From assembly GCA_964466195.1 (NCBI GenBank), contig CAYXMQ010000013.1:1-64000 (forward strand): a DNA stretch of 64,000 nucleotides, given 5' to 3'. This document shows, piece by piece, positions 43,989 to 53,526 of the stretch (the stretch's first letter is position 1; the number at the start of each line of letters is the position of its first letter). The position numbers were made by a program, and so were the translations under genes. The notes below the pieces were generated by a model that was not told the DNA's origin, ran no database searches, and saw only the letters and a list, made by a program, of their open reading frames with translations. The stretch comes from PFJX01 sp964466195. GTDB lineage: Bacteria > Pseudomonadota > Gammaproteobacteria > Burkholderiales > Thiobacillaceae.

Positions 43989-45371
43989 ATGCATATTCAT
44001 ATTCTCGGTATTTGTGGCACCTTCATGGGCGGTATCGCCGTTTTGGCCAAGCAGGCTGGCCATACCGTAACCGGTTGCGACGCCAATGTGTATCCGCCGA
44101 TGAGTACGCAACTGGAGGCGCAGGGTATCCGCCTGAGCGAAGGCTTCGGCCTGGAGCAACTGGACCTGAAGCCGGACATCTATGTCATCGGCAATGTGGT
44201 GACGCGCGGCAAGCAGCCGCTGATGGAGGAAATCCTGAACCGCGGTCTGCCTTACATTTCCGGGCCGCAATGGTTGTTCGAGAACGTTCTGCGCGACAAA
44301 TGGGTGCTGGCGGTGGCCGGCACCCACGGCAAGACCACGACCTCCTCGATGCTGGCCTGGATACTGGAAGACTGCGGACTCGATCCCGGTTACCTGATCG
44401 GCGGCGTGCCGATGAATTTCGGCGTTTCCGCGCGCCTCACGGACAGCCCGTTTTTCGTGATCGAAGCGGATGAATACGACACCGCCTTTTTCGACAAGCG
44501 TTCCAAGTTCGTGCATTACCACCCGCGCACGCTGGTGTTGAACAATCTGGAATACGACCACGCCGACATCTTTCCCGATCTGGCTGCGATCGAAACCCAG
44601 TTCCATCATCTCGTGCGCACGGTGCCGTCCAATGGCCTGGTGGTCGCCAATGGCGGCGACGACAACATTCTGCGTGCGCTCGGCCGCGGCTGCTGGAGCG
44701 CCGTCGAGTATTTCGGCGGCAGGGGGCTGGGCTGGAAAGCGCAGGCGGCGAATGCCGACGCCTTCGATGTGACGCTGGATGGCCAGCCGGCGGGGCGGGT
44801 CGACTGGGGCTTGCAGGGCGAGCACAACCGCCTGAATGCGCTGGCGGCGCTCGCCGCCGCTCGCCATGCCGGCGTGCCGGTGAAACAGGGCATCGCCGCG
44901 CTGGGTCGTTTCCGCAACGTCAAACGGCGCATGGAAGTGCGCGGCGAGGTGCATGTCGGAGCAGGAAAAATCACGCTGTATGACGACTTTGCGCATCACC
45001 CGACGGCCATCGCGACGACGCTGGCGGGCTTGCGCGCCAAGGTCGGCGCATCTGGCAACCCCTCCGGCCGCATCCTGGCCGTGCTGGAGCCGCGTTCCAA
45101 CACCATGAAACTGGGCGTCATGAAAGACCAGTTGCCGGCCAGCCTGGCGCAGGCGGATAGGGTGTTTTGCTACAGCGGCGGCATCGATTGGGATGTCGCC
45201 GCGGCGATGGCGCCGCTAGGTGACAAGGCGACGACCGAGGCCGATCTGGCGAGTCTGATCGAGCGCATCGCCGCCCAGGCGCAGCCGGGCGATCAGATCG
45301 TGGTGATGAGCAACGGCGGCTTCGGCGGCATCCACGATACCTTGTTGGCGCGCTTGCGCGCCGGAAGTTAG
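43989..45371 (+). CDS. mpl: UDP-MurNAc:L-alanyl-gamma-D-glutamyl-meso-DAP ligase Mpl
   Basis: This is a cytoplasmic peptidoglycan-recycling enzyme of 460 residues that joins recycled tripeptide to UDP-MurNAc. It starts MHIHILGICGTFMGGIAVLAKQ, with ATP-site GTHGKTTTSSMLAW, GGVPMNFGVSARLT, VIEADEYDTAFFDKRSKFVHY, NLEYDHADIFPDLAAIE and the C-terminal ligase region YDDFAHHPTAIATTLAGLR. The upstream part of the open frame (from 43872) is excluded because the ATG at 43989 begins the conserved nucleotide fold. The MCE operon follows after 7 bases. Confidence 0.95.
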   Translation: MHIHILGICGTFMGGIAVLAKQAGHTVTGCDANVYPPMSTQLEAQGIRLSEGFGLEQLDLKPDIYVIGNVVTRGKQPLMEEILNRGLPYISGPQWLFENVLRDKWVLAVAGTHGKTTTSSMLAWILEDCGLDPGYLIGGVPMNFGVSARLTDSPFFVIEADEYDTAFFDKRSKFVHYHPRTLVLNNLEYDHADIFPDLAAIETQFHHLVRTVPSNGLVVANGGDDNILRALGRGCWSAVEYFGGRGLGWKAQAANADAFDVTLDGQPAGRVDWGLQGEHNRLNALAALAAARHAGVPVKQGIAALGRFRNVKRRMEVRGEVHVGAGKITLYDDFAHHPTAIATTLAGLRAKVGASGNPSGRILAVLEPRSNTMKLGVMKDQLPASLAQADRVFCYSGGIDWDVAAAMAPLGDKATTEADLASLIERIAAQAQPGDQIVVMSNGGFGGIHDTLLARLRAGS

Positions 45372-45378
45372 CCGCCAG

Positions 45379-46503
45379 ATGACGGATGCCAGCCCCAGCC
45401 TCGATTGTGTAACGACGGCTGACGGCTGCGAGCTGAAACCGCGCGGGCGCTGGTGCATCGACCAGCTCGAACGGCTCGATGCCTTGTTATGCCGTACGCC
45501 GGTGCCGCACGATCGCAGCGTGCGGGTCGATGCCAGCGAACTGACCGACCTCGATAGCGCCGGCGTCATGCTGGTCGTGAATCGGCTGCGCGCGCAGGGC
45601 GTGGTGTGGTCGAACATCGTGCTGGTCGACTTCAGCGCGCATCAACTCGATCTGATTCATCTGGTGGCCGAGCGCATGGATACGCGTGCGCAGCCGCGGC
45701 GCGGCGGACAGGCTTGGTTGCCGTTGCTCGGCAAAAAAGCGACCGAATGGGCTCGTTCCCTCGTCAGCCAGTTCGTCTTTTTCGGCCGCATCGTTGAAGG
45801 CGTGGCCGAAATCGTGCGGCGGCCGCGTCTGCTGCGTCTGAAGGAATGCACGTCGCAACTGGAGGCGGTCGGCCTGAATGCACTGCCCATCGTGATTTTG
45901 ATGACGTTTCTGATCGGCGTGGTGTTTGCGTTTCTGCTTGGCATCCAGGTGCGCAAATTCGGCGCCAATATTTTCATCGTCGATGGCGTCTCCATCGCCA
46001 TCGCGCGCGAACTGGCGCCGCTGCTGACGGCCATCCTGATTGCCGGCCGTTCGGGGGCGGCCTTTACCGCGCAGATCGGCGCGATGAAGGTCACCGAGGA
46101 GATCGACGCCATCGCCACGCTGGGCCTGTCGCCCATTCAGGTGCTGGTGCTGCCGCGCCTGTTCGCCATCATTCTCGCCATGCCCTTATTGACCTTCGTC
46201 GGCGACGCCATGGGCATCCTTGGTTCGGCGTTGGTCGCCAATGCGCAACTGGATATCACCTACTACACATTTTTCGAGCGGCTGAAGTCGGTGTTGCCGA
46301 TCGAGACGGTGCTGTTCGGCTTGTCCAAAACGCCGGTGTTCGCGGCGGCGATTGCGTTGATCGCGTGTCGCAACGGTTTCGCCGTGCAGCGTGATGCACG
46401 CAGCGTCGGCGAGTACACGACCCGCACCGTGGTGCAGAGCCTGGTCGCGGTGATTCTGATCGATTCCTTGTTCGCCATCGCGTTTCCCGAGGTCGGCCAG
46501 TGA
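45379..46503 (+). CDS. MlaE-family lipid ABC permease fused to a STAS domain
   Basis: This is the inner-membrane permease of an MCE-type lipid transporter, 374 residues. The N-terminal part (about 25-100, VDASELTDLDSAGVMLVVNRL) is a STAS domain, usually a separate protein (MlaB) in E. coli. The MlaE domain follows with FLIGVVFAFLLGIQVRKFGANIFIVD, ILIAGRSGAAFTAQIGAMKVTEEIDAI and C-terminal helices. It is the first gene of a four-gene operon with an ATPase, an MCE protein and a lipoprotein. Confidence 0.92.
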   Translation: MTDASPSLDCVTTADGCELKPRGRWCIDQLERLDALLCRTPVPHDRSVRVDASELTDLDSAGVMLVVNRLRAQGVVWSNIVLVDFSAHQLDLIHLVAERMDTRAQPRRGGQAWLPLLGKKATEWARSLVSQFVFFGRIVEGVAEIVRRPRLLRLKECTSQLEAVGLNALPIVILMTFLIGVVFAFLLGIQVRKFGANIFIVDGVSIAIARELAPLLTAILIAGRSGAAFTAQIGAMKVTEEIDAIATLGLSPIQVLVLPRLFAIILAMPLLTFVGDAMGILGSALVANAQLDITYYTFFERLKSVLPIETVLFGLSKTPVFAAAIALIACRNGFAVQRDARSVGEYTTRTVVQSLVAVILIDSLFAIAFPEVGQ

Positions 46504-47282
46504 GCCGCCAGAGCGAAGAGTCCGCGTTGGCGGCCAGCCCGCCGGTCCTGCAAGTCGAAGGCATCCATACGCATTTGGGCGGCCACTGGCTGCACAAGGG
46601 CGTCGATTTCTCCATCGGCCGCGGCGAGGTGGTGGCGTTGATAGGCGGCAGCGGCACCGGCAAGAGCGTGCTGTTGCGTGAGTGCATCGGATTGATGCGG
46701 CCGAGTCGCGGCCGAGTGCGTCTGTTCGGCGAGAACATTTGCGAGCTGTCGCGCAACGAACTCAATCAGGTGCGCAGCCGATTCGGCGTGCTGTTTCAGG
46801 AGGGCGCGTTGTTTTCCTCGTTGAGCGTGGCGGAAAACGTCGCCGCGCCGCTGGTCGAGCACACCGTATTGCCGCCGAAGCTGCGCGACGAACTGGTGGC
46901 GATGAAAATTCGTCTGGCCGGGTTGCCGATGAACGCCGCCGACAAACGTCCGAGCGAGCTATCCGGCGGCATGAAAAAGCGCGCCGCTTTGGCGCGTGCG
47001 CTGGCGCTGGAGCCGGAATTGCTGTTCCTGGACGAGCCCACGTCCGGCCTCGACCCGATCAGCGCGCGGGAATTCGACCATCTGCTGCGCGTGCTGTGCG
47101 ACAGTCTCGGCCTGACTGCGTTGATGGCCACGCATGACCTCGATACCCTCTGGGGCATGGTCGATCGGGTCATCGTCCTGCACGGCGGCAAGGTGATCGC
47201 CGACGGGCCGGTCAAACTTGTGGCGGAACACGAGCATGAATGGATACGGGAATATTTTTCCGCCCATTCGGGAAGGAGGTAG
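46500..47282 (+). CDS. MlaF-type ABC ATPase
   Basis: The 260-residue ATPase subunit has Walker A GGSGTGKSV, Q-loop FQEGALFSSLSVAENVA, signature LSGGMKKRAALARAL, Walker B LLFLDEPTSGLDPI and switch His in MATHDLDT. FQEGALF is characteristic of the MlaF/Ttg2A class. It starts with GTG overlapping the permease stop (GTGA), indicating coupled translation. Confidence 0.93.
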   Translation: MSRQSEESALAASPPVLQVEGIHTHLGGHWLHKGVDFSIGRGEVVALIGGSGTGKSVLLRECIGLMRPSRGRVRLFGENICELSRNELNQVRSRFGVLFQEGALFSSLSVAENVAAPLVEHTVLPPKLRDELVAMKIRLAGLPMNAADKRPSELSGGMKKRAALARALALEPELLFLDEPTSGLDPISAREFDHLLRVLCDSLGLTALMATHDLDTLWGMVDRVIVLHGGKVIADGPVKLVAEHEHEWIREYFSAHSGRR

Positions 47283-48275
47283 ATGGAATCAGATGCACGC
47301 TATGCCTGGGTGGGACTCGCCATGGTGACGCTGATCGTTGCGCTGGCGGCGGGTTTCTATTGGCTCAATGGCAACAACAAGGAGGACGTGGTTCGCTTCA
47401 CCGTGTACTTCAAGAACCAGTCGCTGGAAGGGCTGCAAATCAACAGCGATGTGCGCATGCAGGGCATCAAGGTCGGCAAGGTGGCCGACTACAACATTCT
47501 GCCGAGCCAGGCCAAGACGGTGCGGGTGATTCTTGAAGTGGACGCACGCACGCCGGTCTGGGAAGGGGCGGAAGCCGTGGTCAGTCGCAATCTGGTCACC
47601 GGACTGGCGGCGATCGATCTCGACAACGCCAGGAAGGACGGGGTGGCGATCGGCCCGCCGCCGCCGGGCGAACCCTATCCGGTCATCGACGAAGGCGTGC
47701 CGCAAATGGCGCGCATCTCAAGCACGCTGGAAGGGTTGGGCAAGGCCGGCAGCGAGGCGGTCGTACGCGTCAACCAACTGCTGTCGGACGAGAACCAGCA
47801 GGCCTTCAGCCGCATCCTGGTCAATGTGGCGGGCGTGTCGGGCGATCTGCGTAAACTCAGTGCCGAGCTGGGCCCCGAGCTGCAGGCTACGCTGGCTGCG
47901 GCGCGCCAGGCCGTGGTGCGACTGGATGCGGTGGGCGAGGAACTGACGCCGGTGTTGCGCGATGGCGGTCGCCTGCTGCGTGACGGCGGCCAGTGGATGC
48001 AGCAGAGCGGACAGCGTCTGGATAAATTGGCCGGCGACGCCGAGGCCACGCTGAGCACCACGCGCAACACGTTGCAGACGCTGGATGCCGGTATGCGGGA
48101 CATCCAGACTCAGCTCCGCCTCAGCGTCGATCTTGGCATGCAGGAAATCCAGACTACTGCGCAGGCGCTGCGCAGCGCCAGCGATGCGCTGCAAACCACC
48201 AGCCGGGAGTACAGCGATCCTGGCCGCATTCTTTACGGCCCGCTCAAGGGCGAACTGGGACCGGGGGAGCAATGA
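47283..48275 (+). CDS. MCE/MlaD-domain lipid-binding protein
   Basis: The 330-residue protein is anchored by an N-terminal helix (LAMVTLIVALAAGFYWL) and faces the periplasm. An MCE domain (FTVYFKNQSLEGLQINSDVRMQGIKVGKVADYNI) is followed by a long helical region (about 140-310) that could form a hexameric tube as in longer MCE proteins. A strong GGAAGGAGG Shine-Dalgarno overlaps the end of the ATPase gene. It overlaps the lipoprotein gene by 4 bases. Confidence 0.92.
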   Translation: MESDARYAWVGLAMVTLIVALAAGFYWLNGNNKEDVVRFTVYFKNQSLEGLQINSDVRMQGIKVGKVADYNILPSQAKTVRVILEVDARTPVWEGAEAVVSRNLVTGLAAIDLDNARKDGVAIGPPPPGEPYPVIDEGVPQMARISSTLEGLGKAGSEAVVRVNQLLSDENQQAFSRILVNVAGVSGDLRKLSAELGPELQATLAAARQAVVRLDAVGEELTPVLRDGGRLLRDGGQWMQQSGQRLDKLAGDAEATLSTTRNTLQTLDAGMRDIQTQLRLSVDLGMQEIQTTAQALRSASDALQTTSREYSDPGRILYGPLKGELGPGEQ

Positions 48276-48901
48276 TCAAGCCGCTTGGAATCGCCTGTCT
48301 TGCCGTGGCGCTGGTTTCCGGTTGCAGTTTGCCGGGTGCGCGCACGCATGCGCTCAGCCATTACGTGCTGGAGGTGCCGCCGCCGAGCCTGGTCGCTGTC
48401 GCTGCGATCTCGCGCCCGGTGTTGCTGCTGCGCGACGCCGAGCCCGGCGGGTTTTCACAAAGCTTGCGTCTGGTCTACAGCCGCGCGCCCGGCACGCAGG
48501 CGCAGTACCAATATGCGCGCTGGAACGAGGCGCCGCCGAAACGTCTGCATACGCTGTTGCGCCAGCGCCTGCTGGCCAGCGGCCTGTATGCCGGCGTCGT
48601 GCCGATCGGGGCGGGTGTGCAGGGCGACTATCAATTGAATGTGCGTTTGCTGGATTTCTTTCACAACGCCGAAAAAACGCCCGGAAGCGCGCACATCAAG
48701 CTGGAAGCCGAACTGCTGCAGCGGGCTACGGCGCGGCTGATCGGGCAACAGGTGTTCGTCGCCGAGGTGCCGCTGAGCGATCAGAACGCCGCCGCCGCAG
48801 CGGCCGGCCTCGGCCTGGCCAGCGGCCAGGTGCTGGATGCAGTGGTCGCCTGGCTGGCGCGCGTGCAGCCATTCTCGGTCGAGAACGCGCAAGCCCGCTA
48901 A
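48272..48901 (+). CDS. ABC-type transport auxiliary lipoprotein (PqiC-like)
   Basis: The 209-residue lipoprotein has lipobox LVSGC near residue 18 after a short signal (MIKPLGIACLAVALVSGC). The sequence HALSHYVLEVPPP, followed by ISRPVLLLRDAEPGGFSQSLRLVYSRAPG and YARWNEAPPKRLHTLLRQRL, fits the PqiC/ABC-auxiliary lipoprotein family, a likely outer-membrane partner of the MCE tube. It stands in place of the MlaC/MlaA components of the E. coli Mla system. It is the last gene of the operon. Confidence 0.88.
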   Translation: MIKPLGIACLAVALVSGCSLPGARTHALSHYVLEVPPPSLVAVAAISRPVLLLRDAEPGGFSQSLRLVYSRAPGTQAQYQYARWNEAPPKRLHTLLRQRLLASGLYAGVVPIGAGVQGDYQLNVRLLDFFHNAEKTPGSAHIKLEAELLQRATARLIGQQVFVAEVPLSDQNAAAAAAGLGLASGQVLDAVVAWLARVQPFSVENAQAR

Positions 48902-48960
48902 AATGATGCTTTGCGCGAGCTTACGTTCAGCGACCTTACGTTCAATTTCACGCCCGATTC

Positions 48961-49518
48961 ATGCTGCTCTACATTCATGGCTTCAATAGCTCCTCCCGCT
49001 CCGGCAAGGCGCAAGAACTCGGCGACTGGCTCGGTTCGCGCGGCCTCGCTGAAGCGTATTTCTGCCCGGACCTGCCGCATCGGCCGGCCGAGGCCATGCG
49101 GCTGTTGGATGATCTGATTGCCTCCAGCCCGCATCCGGTCAAGCTGATCGGCAGTTCGCTAGGCGGGTTTTACGCCACCTGGTTGGCCGAGAAGCACGGC
49201 CTCAAGGCGATTCTGGTCAACCCCTGCGTGGCCTGCGAGAACAAGTTGGCGGGTCTGGTCGGGCAGACGCAAAAAAATTGGCATAGCGGCGAAGAGTACG
49301 TGTTCAGCGCGGCGCATGCGGTCGAACTGCAAGCTTATGCGGTGGCGGCGATCAGCCGCCCGGAGCGCTATCTGTTGCTGGCCGAAACCGGCGACAGCGT
49401 GCTCGACTATCGCGAAGCCGTGAGTTATTACAAAGCTGCGCAGCAGGTCGTGCTGAACGGCGGCGATCATGGTTTCTCGCGTTTTATCGAATACATCCCG
49501 GCCATCCTGGCCTTTTGA
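48961..49518 (+). CDS. YqiA-like alpha/beta-hydrolase esterase
   Basis: The 185-residue protein starts MLLYIHGFNSSSRSGKA. The nucleophile Ser lies in LIGSSLGGFYATWLA, the acid is probably in LLAETGDSVLDY and the His in GGDHGFSRF, forming a Ser-Asp-His triad. It belongs to the YqiA/YcfP family of small esterases; the natural substrate is unknown. The 59 bases before it hold a direct repeat CTTACGTTCA (48920-48929 and 48935-48944, 15-base period). Confidence 0.9.
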   Translation: MLLYIHGFNSSSRSGKAQELGDWLGSRGLAEAYFCPDLPHRPAEAMRLLDDLIASSPHPVKLIGSSLGGFYATWLAEKHGLKAILVNPCVACENKLAGLVGQTQKNWHSGEEYVFSAAHAVELQAYAVAAISRPERYLLLAETGDSVLDYREAVSYYKAAQQVVLNGGDHGFSRFIEYIPAILAF

Positions 49519-49563
49519 CTTTAACTTTTTACGTAGTCTCAACAGGGCTGCGGGTGGCTATTC

Positions 49564-51423
49564 ATGTTTGTGCTTTACGAAGAAGACGGTGATATCAAGG
49601 CCGGCAGCGTCCTCGCCGATAACGACAGTTCGCTGCAGATCGAATCTCAGCACGGTAAACGCGGCAAGCTGAAGGCGGGGCATGTGTTGTTGCGTTTCGA
49701 TGCGCCGGCTCCGGCGCAGGTGATGGATGGCGCGCGCGCGCTGCGCCAGGAATTCGACCTCGATTTCCTCTGGGAAGTCGCCGGCGAAGCCGAATTCGGT
49801 TTCGAGACCCTGGCACAGGATTATTTTGGTCGTAAGCCGAGTGCGCCGGAATTCGCAGCCATCGTGCTGGCCTTGCATCAGGCGCCGATTTTTTTCCAGA
49901 AAAAAGGCAAGGGCCGTTACAAGGCGGCACCGGCCGAATCTTTGGCTGCCGCCAAGCTGGGCCTGGAACGCAAGGCGCGCGAGGCGGCGCTGCGCACCGA
50001 ATGGGTCGCCCAGCTGGTACGCGGCGAGCTGCCGGAAGCCCTGCGCGCCAAGGTGTTCGAGTTGGCGCACAAGCCGGATAAAAACAGTCTGGAGTTCAAG
50101 GCGCTGTCGGATGCGTGTGCCGAAACCAATCTTTCGCCGGTCCGCCTGCTCGATAAGTGCGGCGCCATTCCGTGCAGCCTGGAATTTCATCGCCAAGCCT
50201 TTCTGCTGACCCATTTTCCGCGCGGGTTGGCTTTTCCCGCCTTGGCCGCGGCGTTGCCGCCGCCTGATCTGCCGCCCGGCGACGCCCCCGCGTTCAGCAT
50301 CGATGATGCGGCCACCACCGAAATCGACGATGCCTTTTCGGTGATTTTCCGCGCTGACGGATCGGTTCGCGTCGGCATACACATTGCCGCACCGGCCCTC
50401 GGCATCACGCCGGGTTCCGATCTCGACAAGCTGGCGGCGACCCGGCTCTCGACCATCTACATGCCGGGCGACAAGATCACGATGCTGCCGGAAGGCCTCA
50501 TTGCGCAATACACGCTGGCCGAGAACCGCGATTGCCCCGCGCTTTCGCTGTATGTCGAAGTCGGCCCGGATTACGCCATTCAGACGCTTTCGACCAAGGC
50601 CGATTTGATCTGCATCGCTGCCAACCTGCGCCACGAAACGCTGGAGCCGTTGTTCAACGAGGCCACGATCGGCCAGCCCGGCGAGGACTACGCCTTCCGG
50701 CGCGAGCTGGAATGGCTGTATGGCTTTGCTCGTCATCTCGAAGTTGCACGCGGCAAGGCCGATCAGGTGCAGCGCAACGACTATGTGTTCAAGGTCGACG
50801 GCGAGCATGTCGACATCGTGCCGCGCGTGCGCGGCAATCCGATCGACAAGCTGGTTTCGGAAATGATGATTCTGGCCAATAGCCGCTGGGGCGGCATGCT
50901 GGCGGATCGCAACGTCGCCGGCATTTACCGCGCGCAAACCGGCGGCAAGGTGCGGATGACGTTGAAGCCGGCGCCGCACGAAGGCCTCGGTGTTGCGCAC
51001 TACACTTGGAGCACGTCGCCGCTGCGGCGCTATGTTGATTTGCTGAATCAACGCCAGATTCTTGCAGTCGCTCGCGAGGAGGCGCCGCCACACGCGGGCA
51101 ACGACCCGTTGTTGTTCGCCGCCGTGCGCGATTTCGAACTGGCCTATGACGCCTACAACGAATTCCAGCGAGGCATGGAACGCTATTGGTGCTTGCGCTG
51201 GCTGCGCCAGGAAGGCATCCAGGAAATCGATGCCACGGTTTGGCGCGAAAACCTGATTCGGCTGGAAGGCTTGCCCTTTGTCGCCAAAGTCATCGGTGCG
51301 CCGACATTGAATCCGGGCGAGCGGATACGCGTTGCGGTGGCGGATATCGACTTGCTCGACGTGGATATGAGTTGTCGTTTTCTGCGGCAGGAGCCGCTTG
51401 TGAGTGCGGCAACGGATGCCTGA
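49564..51423 (+). CDS. RNase II-family exoribonuclease (RNB domain)
   Basis: This 619-residue 3'-5' exoribonuclease has the RNB catalytic domain starting near IDDAATTEIDDAFSV, whose Asp residues bind magnesium, followed by GVRVGIHIAAPAL-like sequence, YMPGDKITMLPEGL and the C-terminal YTWSTSPLRRYVDLLNQRQI. N-terminal cold-shock-like parts are divergent. The start codon ATG at 49564 begins MFVLYEEDGDIKAGSVL. Its 3' end overlaps the TonB-like gene by 8 bases. This rnb-tonB pairing is common in Betaproteobacteria. Confidence 0.9.
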   Translation: MFVLYEEDGDIKAGSVLADNDSSLQIESQHGKRGKLKAGHVLLRFDAPAPAQVMDGARALRQEFDLDFLWEVAGEAEFGFETLAQDYFGRKPSAPEFAAIVLALHQAPIFFQKKGKGRYKAAPAESLAAAKLGLERKAREAALRTEWVAQLVRGELPEALRAKVFELAHKPDKNSLEFKALSDACAETNLSPVRLLDKCGAIPCSLEFHRQAFLLTHFPRGLAFPALAAALPPPDLPPGDAPAFSIDDAATTEIDDAFSVIFRADGSVRVGIHIAAPALGITPGSDLDKLAATRLSTIYMPGDKITMLPEGLIAQYTLAENRDCPALSLYVEVGPDYAIQTLSTKADLICIAANLRHETLEPLFNEATIGQPGEDYAFRRELEWLYGFARHLEVARGKADQVQRNDYVFKVDGEHVDIVPRVRGNPIDKLVSEMMILANSRWGGMLADRNVAGIYRAQTGGKVRMTLKPAPHEGLGVAHYTWSTSPLRRYVDLLNQRQILAVAREEAPPHAGNDPLLFAAVRDFELAYDAYNEFQRGMERYWCLRWLRQEGIQEIDATVWRENLIRLEGLPFVAKVIGAPTLNPGERIRVAVADIDLLDVDMSCRFLRQEPLVSAATDA

Positions 51424-52351
51424 AACTGCAGGTCTCCTGCCGCTAATCGCTCGTGTCTGGGCGGAGGCCAAGGCTTGGTTGGGCTTCCTGACTACCGCGA
51501 TTGCTTCGTTTGGCAACGCGGTACTGGTTTCAGCCATCCTCCACGTGGTCGTGATCTTTGGCGTAGACAAACCCCAGATCAATCCGAAGCTGTTCGAGAA
51601 CTCGACGCCGCCGATCGACGTCGTGCTGGTCAACGCCAAGACCAAGGCCAAACCGCTGCAGGCCGATGTATTGGCGCAGGCAAATCTCGACGGCGGCGGC
51701 AATGTCGATGACGATCGCCAGGCCAAGTCGCCCTTGCCGGCGGCCGAACGCGACCAGATCATGAGCACCGAGGCGGCATTCAACGCACGCGTGCAGGCGC
51801 TGGAACAGCAGGCCAAAACCCTGCTGCAGCAGGTCAAATCGGATTATAAAACCCCGGAGCAGAAGCCCGCGCCGGTGGCCGACGCCCGTCCCCCCAGCCC
51901 CGATCCAGCGCCGATGGACCTGGCCTCGCGCAGCCTGGAAATGGCGCGCCTGCAAGCGCGGATCGATCAGCAGCGCGAGGAATATCAGAAGCGGCCGCGC
52001 CGCATGTTTGTCGGCGCGCGGGCGCAGGAGTTCACTTTCGCCCAGTACGTTGAAGATTGGCGCATCAAGGTCGAGCGGGTCGGCAACCTGAATTACCCGG
52101 AGGCCGCCAAGCGAAACAGCCTGTACGGCACCTTGATGCTGACCGTGAATATCTTCGAGAGCGGCGAAATCGAATCGATTCAGATCGATCGTTCATCCGG
52201 CTCCAAGGTGCTCGATTCGGCGGCGGTCAAAATCGTCGAAATGTCCGCCCCGTTCCCGCGCTTTCCCGATGCGATTCGCAAGAAGGTGGATATTCTGGGC
52301 ATCACGCGCAGCTGGACCTTCACCCGCTCCGACCAGCTCACATCCCAATAA
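51416..52351 (+). CDS. TonB-like energy transducer
   Basis: The 311-residue protein has one N-terminal membrane helix (about 25-48, IASFGNAVLVSAILHVVVIFG), a charged and helical periplasmic linker (about 90-200, with a Pro-rich stretch PAPVADARPPSPDPAP) and a C-terminal TonB domain (VGNLNYPEAAKRNSLYGTLMLTVNIFESGEIESI). It would transmit proton-motive force to outer-membrane receptors, but no ExbB, ExbD or receptor gene is nearby. The ATG at 51416 overlaps the RNase stop; a GTG at 51404 is the alternative. Confidence 0.85.
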   Translation: MPETAGLLPLIARVWAEAKAWLGFLTTAIASFGNAVLVSAILHVVVIFGVDKPQINPKLFENSTPPIDVVLVNAKTKAKPLQADVLAQANLDGGGNVDDDRQAKSPLPAAERDQIMSTEAAFNARVQALEQQAKTLLQQVKSDYKTPEQKPAPVADARPPSPDPAPMDLASRSLEMARLQARIDQQREEYQKRPRRMFVGARAQEFTFAQYVEDWRIKVERVGNLNYPEAAKRNSLYGTLMLTVNIFESGEIESIQIDRSSGSKVLDSAAVKIVEMSAPFPRFPDAIRKKVDILGITRSWTFTRSDQLTSQ

Positions 52352-52424
52352 GCTTTTTTGTAGTGCCGATAAAGCCAGTAAATCGGTAAAATCCACGTTT
52401 CATCCATTACCGAAGGACCGCTTC

Positions 52425-53432
52425 ATGCATACCGGCACCACGCTTACCCAATTCATCATTGAAGAGCAGCGCCACATTGCCGGCGCCACCGGCGATTTCA
52501 CCGCGTTGCTGAACGATGTCGTCACCGCCATCAAGACCATCTCCAATGCCGTCAACAAAGGCGCGCTGATCGGTGTCATGGGTGCGCTGGAAACCGAGAA
52601 CGTGCAGGGCGAAACGCAGAAGAAGCTGGACGTGATCACCAATGAAATGATGATCCGCAACAACGAATGGGCGGGGCATCTGGCCGGCATGGCTTCGGAA
52701 GAAATGGACGAGGTCTATCCGATTCCGACCAAATATCCGCTCGGCAAATACCTGATGGTGTTCGACCCGCTGGACGGCTCCAGCAACGTCGACATCAATA
52801 TTTCCGTCGGCACCATATTCTCGATCCTGCGCGCGCCGGTGCCCAATCGCGCCGCATCGGAGGCGGATTTCCTGCAGCCCGGCGTCAAACAGGTCTGCGC
52901 CGGCTATGCCTTGTACGGCTCCTCCACGATGCTGGTGCTGACCACCGGCCACGGCGTCAACGGTTTCACACTGGACCGCGACATCGGCGAGTTCATCCTG
53001 ACCCATCCGGATATGAAGATTCCTGCCGACACCAAGGAGTTTGCGATCAACGCGTCCAACCAGCGTTTCTGGGAAGCGCCGGTGCAGCGCTATGTGGCGG
53101 AATGTCTGGAAGGCAGCACCGGCCCGCGCGGGCGCGATTTCAACATGCGCTGGGTCGCTTCGATGGTGGCGGAAGTACACCGCATCCTGACCCGCGGCGG
53201 CATCTTCATGTACCCGCGCGACACCAAGGATGCCAGTAAAGCCGGCAAGCTGCGTCTGCTCTACGAAGCCAACCCGATGAGCTTCATCGTCGAACAGGCC
53301 GGCGGCATGTCTTCGACCGGCTACGAACGCATTCTCGACATGACCCCGGAAAATCTGCACCAGCGCGTGCCGGTGATTCTGGGCTCCAGGAATGAAGTGG
53401 ACGTAGTGGTGGGGTATCACAAGGGCGTTTGA
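52425..53432 (+). CDS. fbp: Class I fructose-1,6-bisphosphatase
   Basis: This gluconeogenic enzyme, also used in the Calvin cycle, has 335 residues. Markers are the metal and substrate site LMVFDPLDGSSNVDIN, GYALYGSSTMLVLTTG, MRWVASMVAEVHRIL and the C-terminal YEANPMSFIVEQAGGM. The ATG at 52425 has GAAGGA 10 bases upstream; the frame is open further upstream but overlaps the TonB-like gene. No other Calvin-cycle gene is in the window, so autotrophy cannot be inferred. A strong terminator follows. Confidence 0.96.
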   Translation: MHTGTTLTQFIIEEQRHIAGATGDFTALLNDVVTAIKTISNAVNKGALIGVMGALETENVQGETQKKLDVITNEMMIRNNEWAGHLAGMASEEMDEVYPIPTKYPLGKYLMVFDPLDGSSNVDINISVGTIFSILRAPVPNRAASEADFLQPGVKQVCAGYALYGSSTMLVLTTGHGVNGFTLDRDIGEFILTHPDMKIPADTKEFAINASNQRFWEAPVQRYVAECLEGSTGPRGRDFNMRWVASMVAEVHRILTRGGIFMYPRDTKDASKAGKLRLLYEANPMSFIVEQAGGMSSTGYERILDMTPENLHQRVPVILGSRNEVDVVVGYHKGV

Positions 53433-53452
53433 TTCCAAACGAACCCAGCGGT

Positions 53453-53490
53453 AAACAAAAAGGGGCGCCAGTTGGCGCCCCTTTTTGTTT
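53453..53490. terminator. Bidirectional terminator between fbp and the HprK-cassette substrate gene
   Basis: A perfect 18-bp inverted repeat (53453-53470 with 53473-53490) has a GC-rich core flanked by A5 on the left and T5 on the right. It can end fbp transcripts on the plus strand and the convergent minus-strand transcript. Confidence 0.92.
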
Positions 53491-53526
53491 AAAAGTACCG
53501 TGCTCGGTCTGAAAGCTGTCCTCAGT

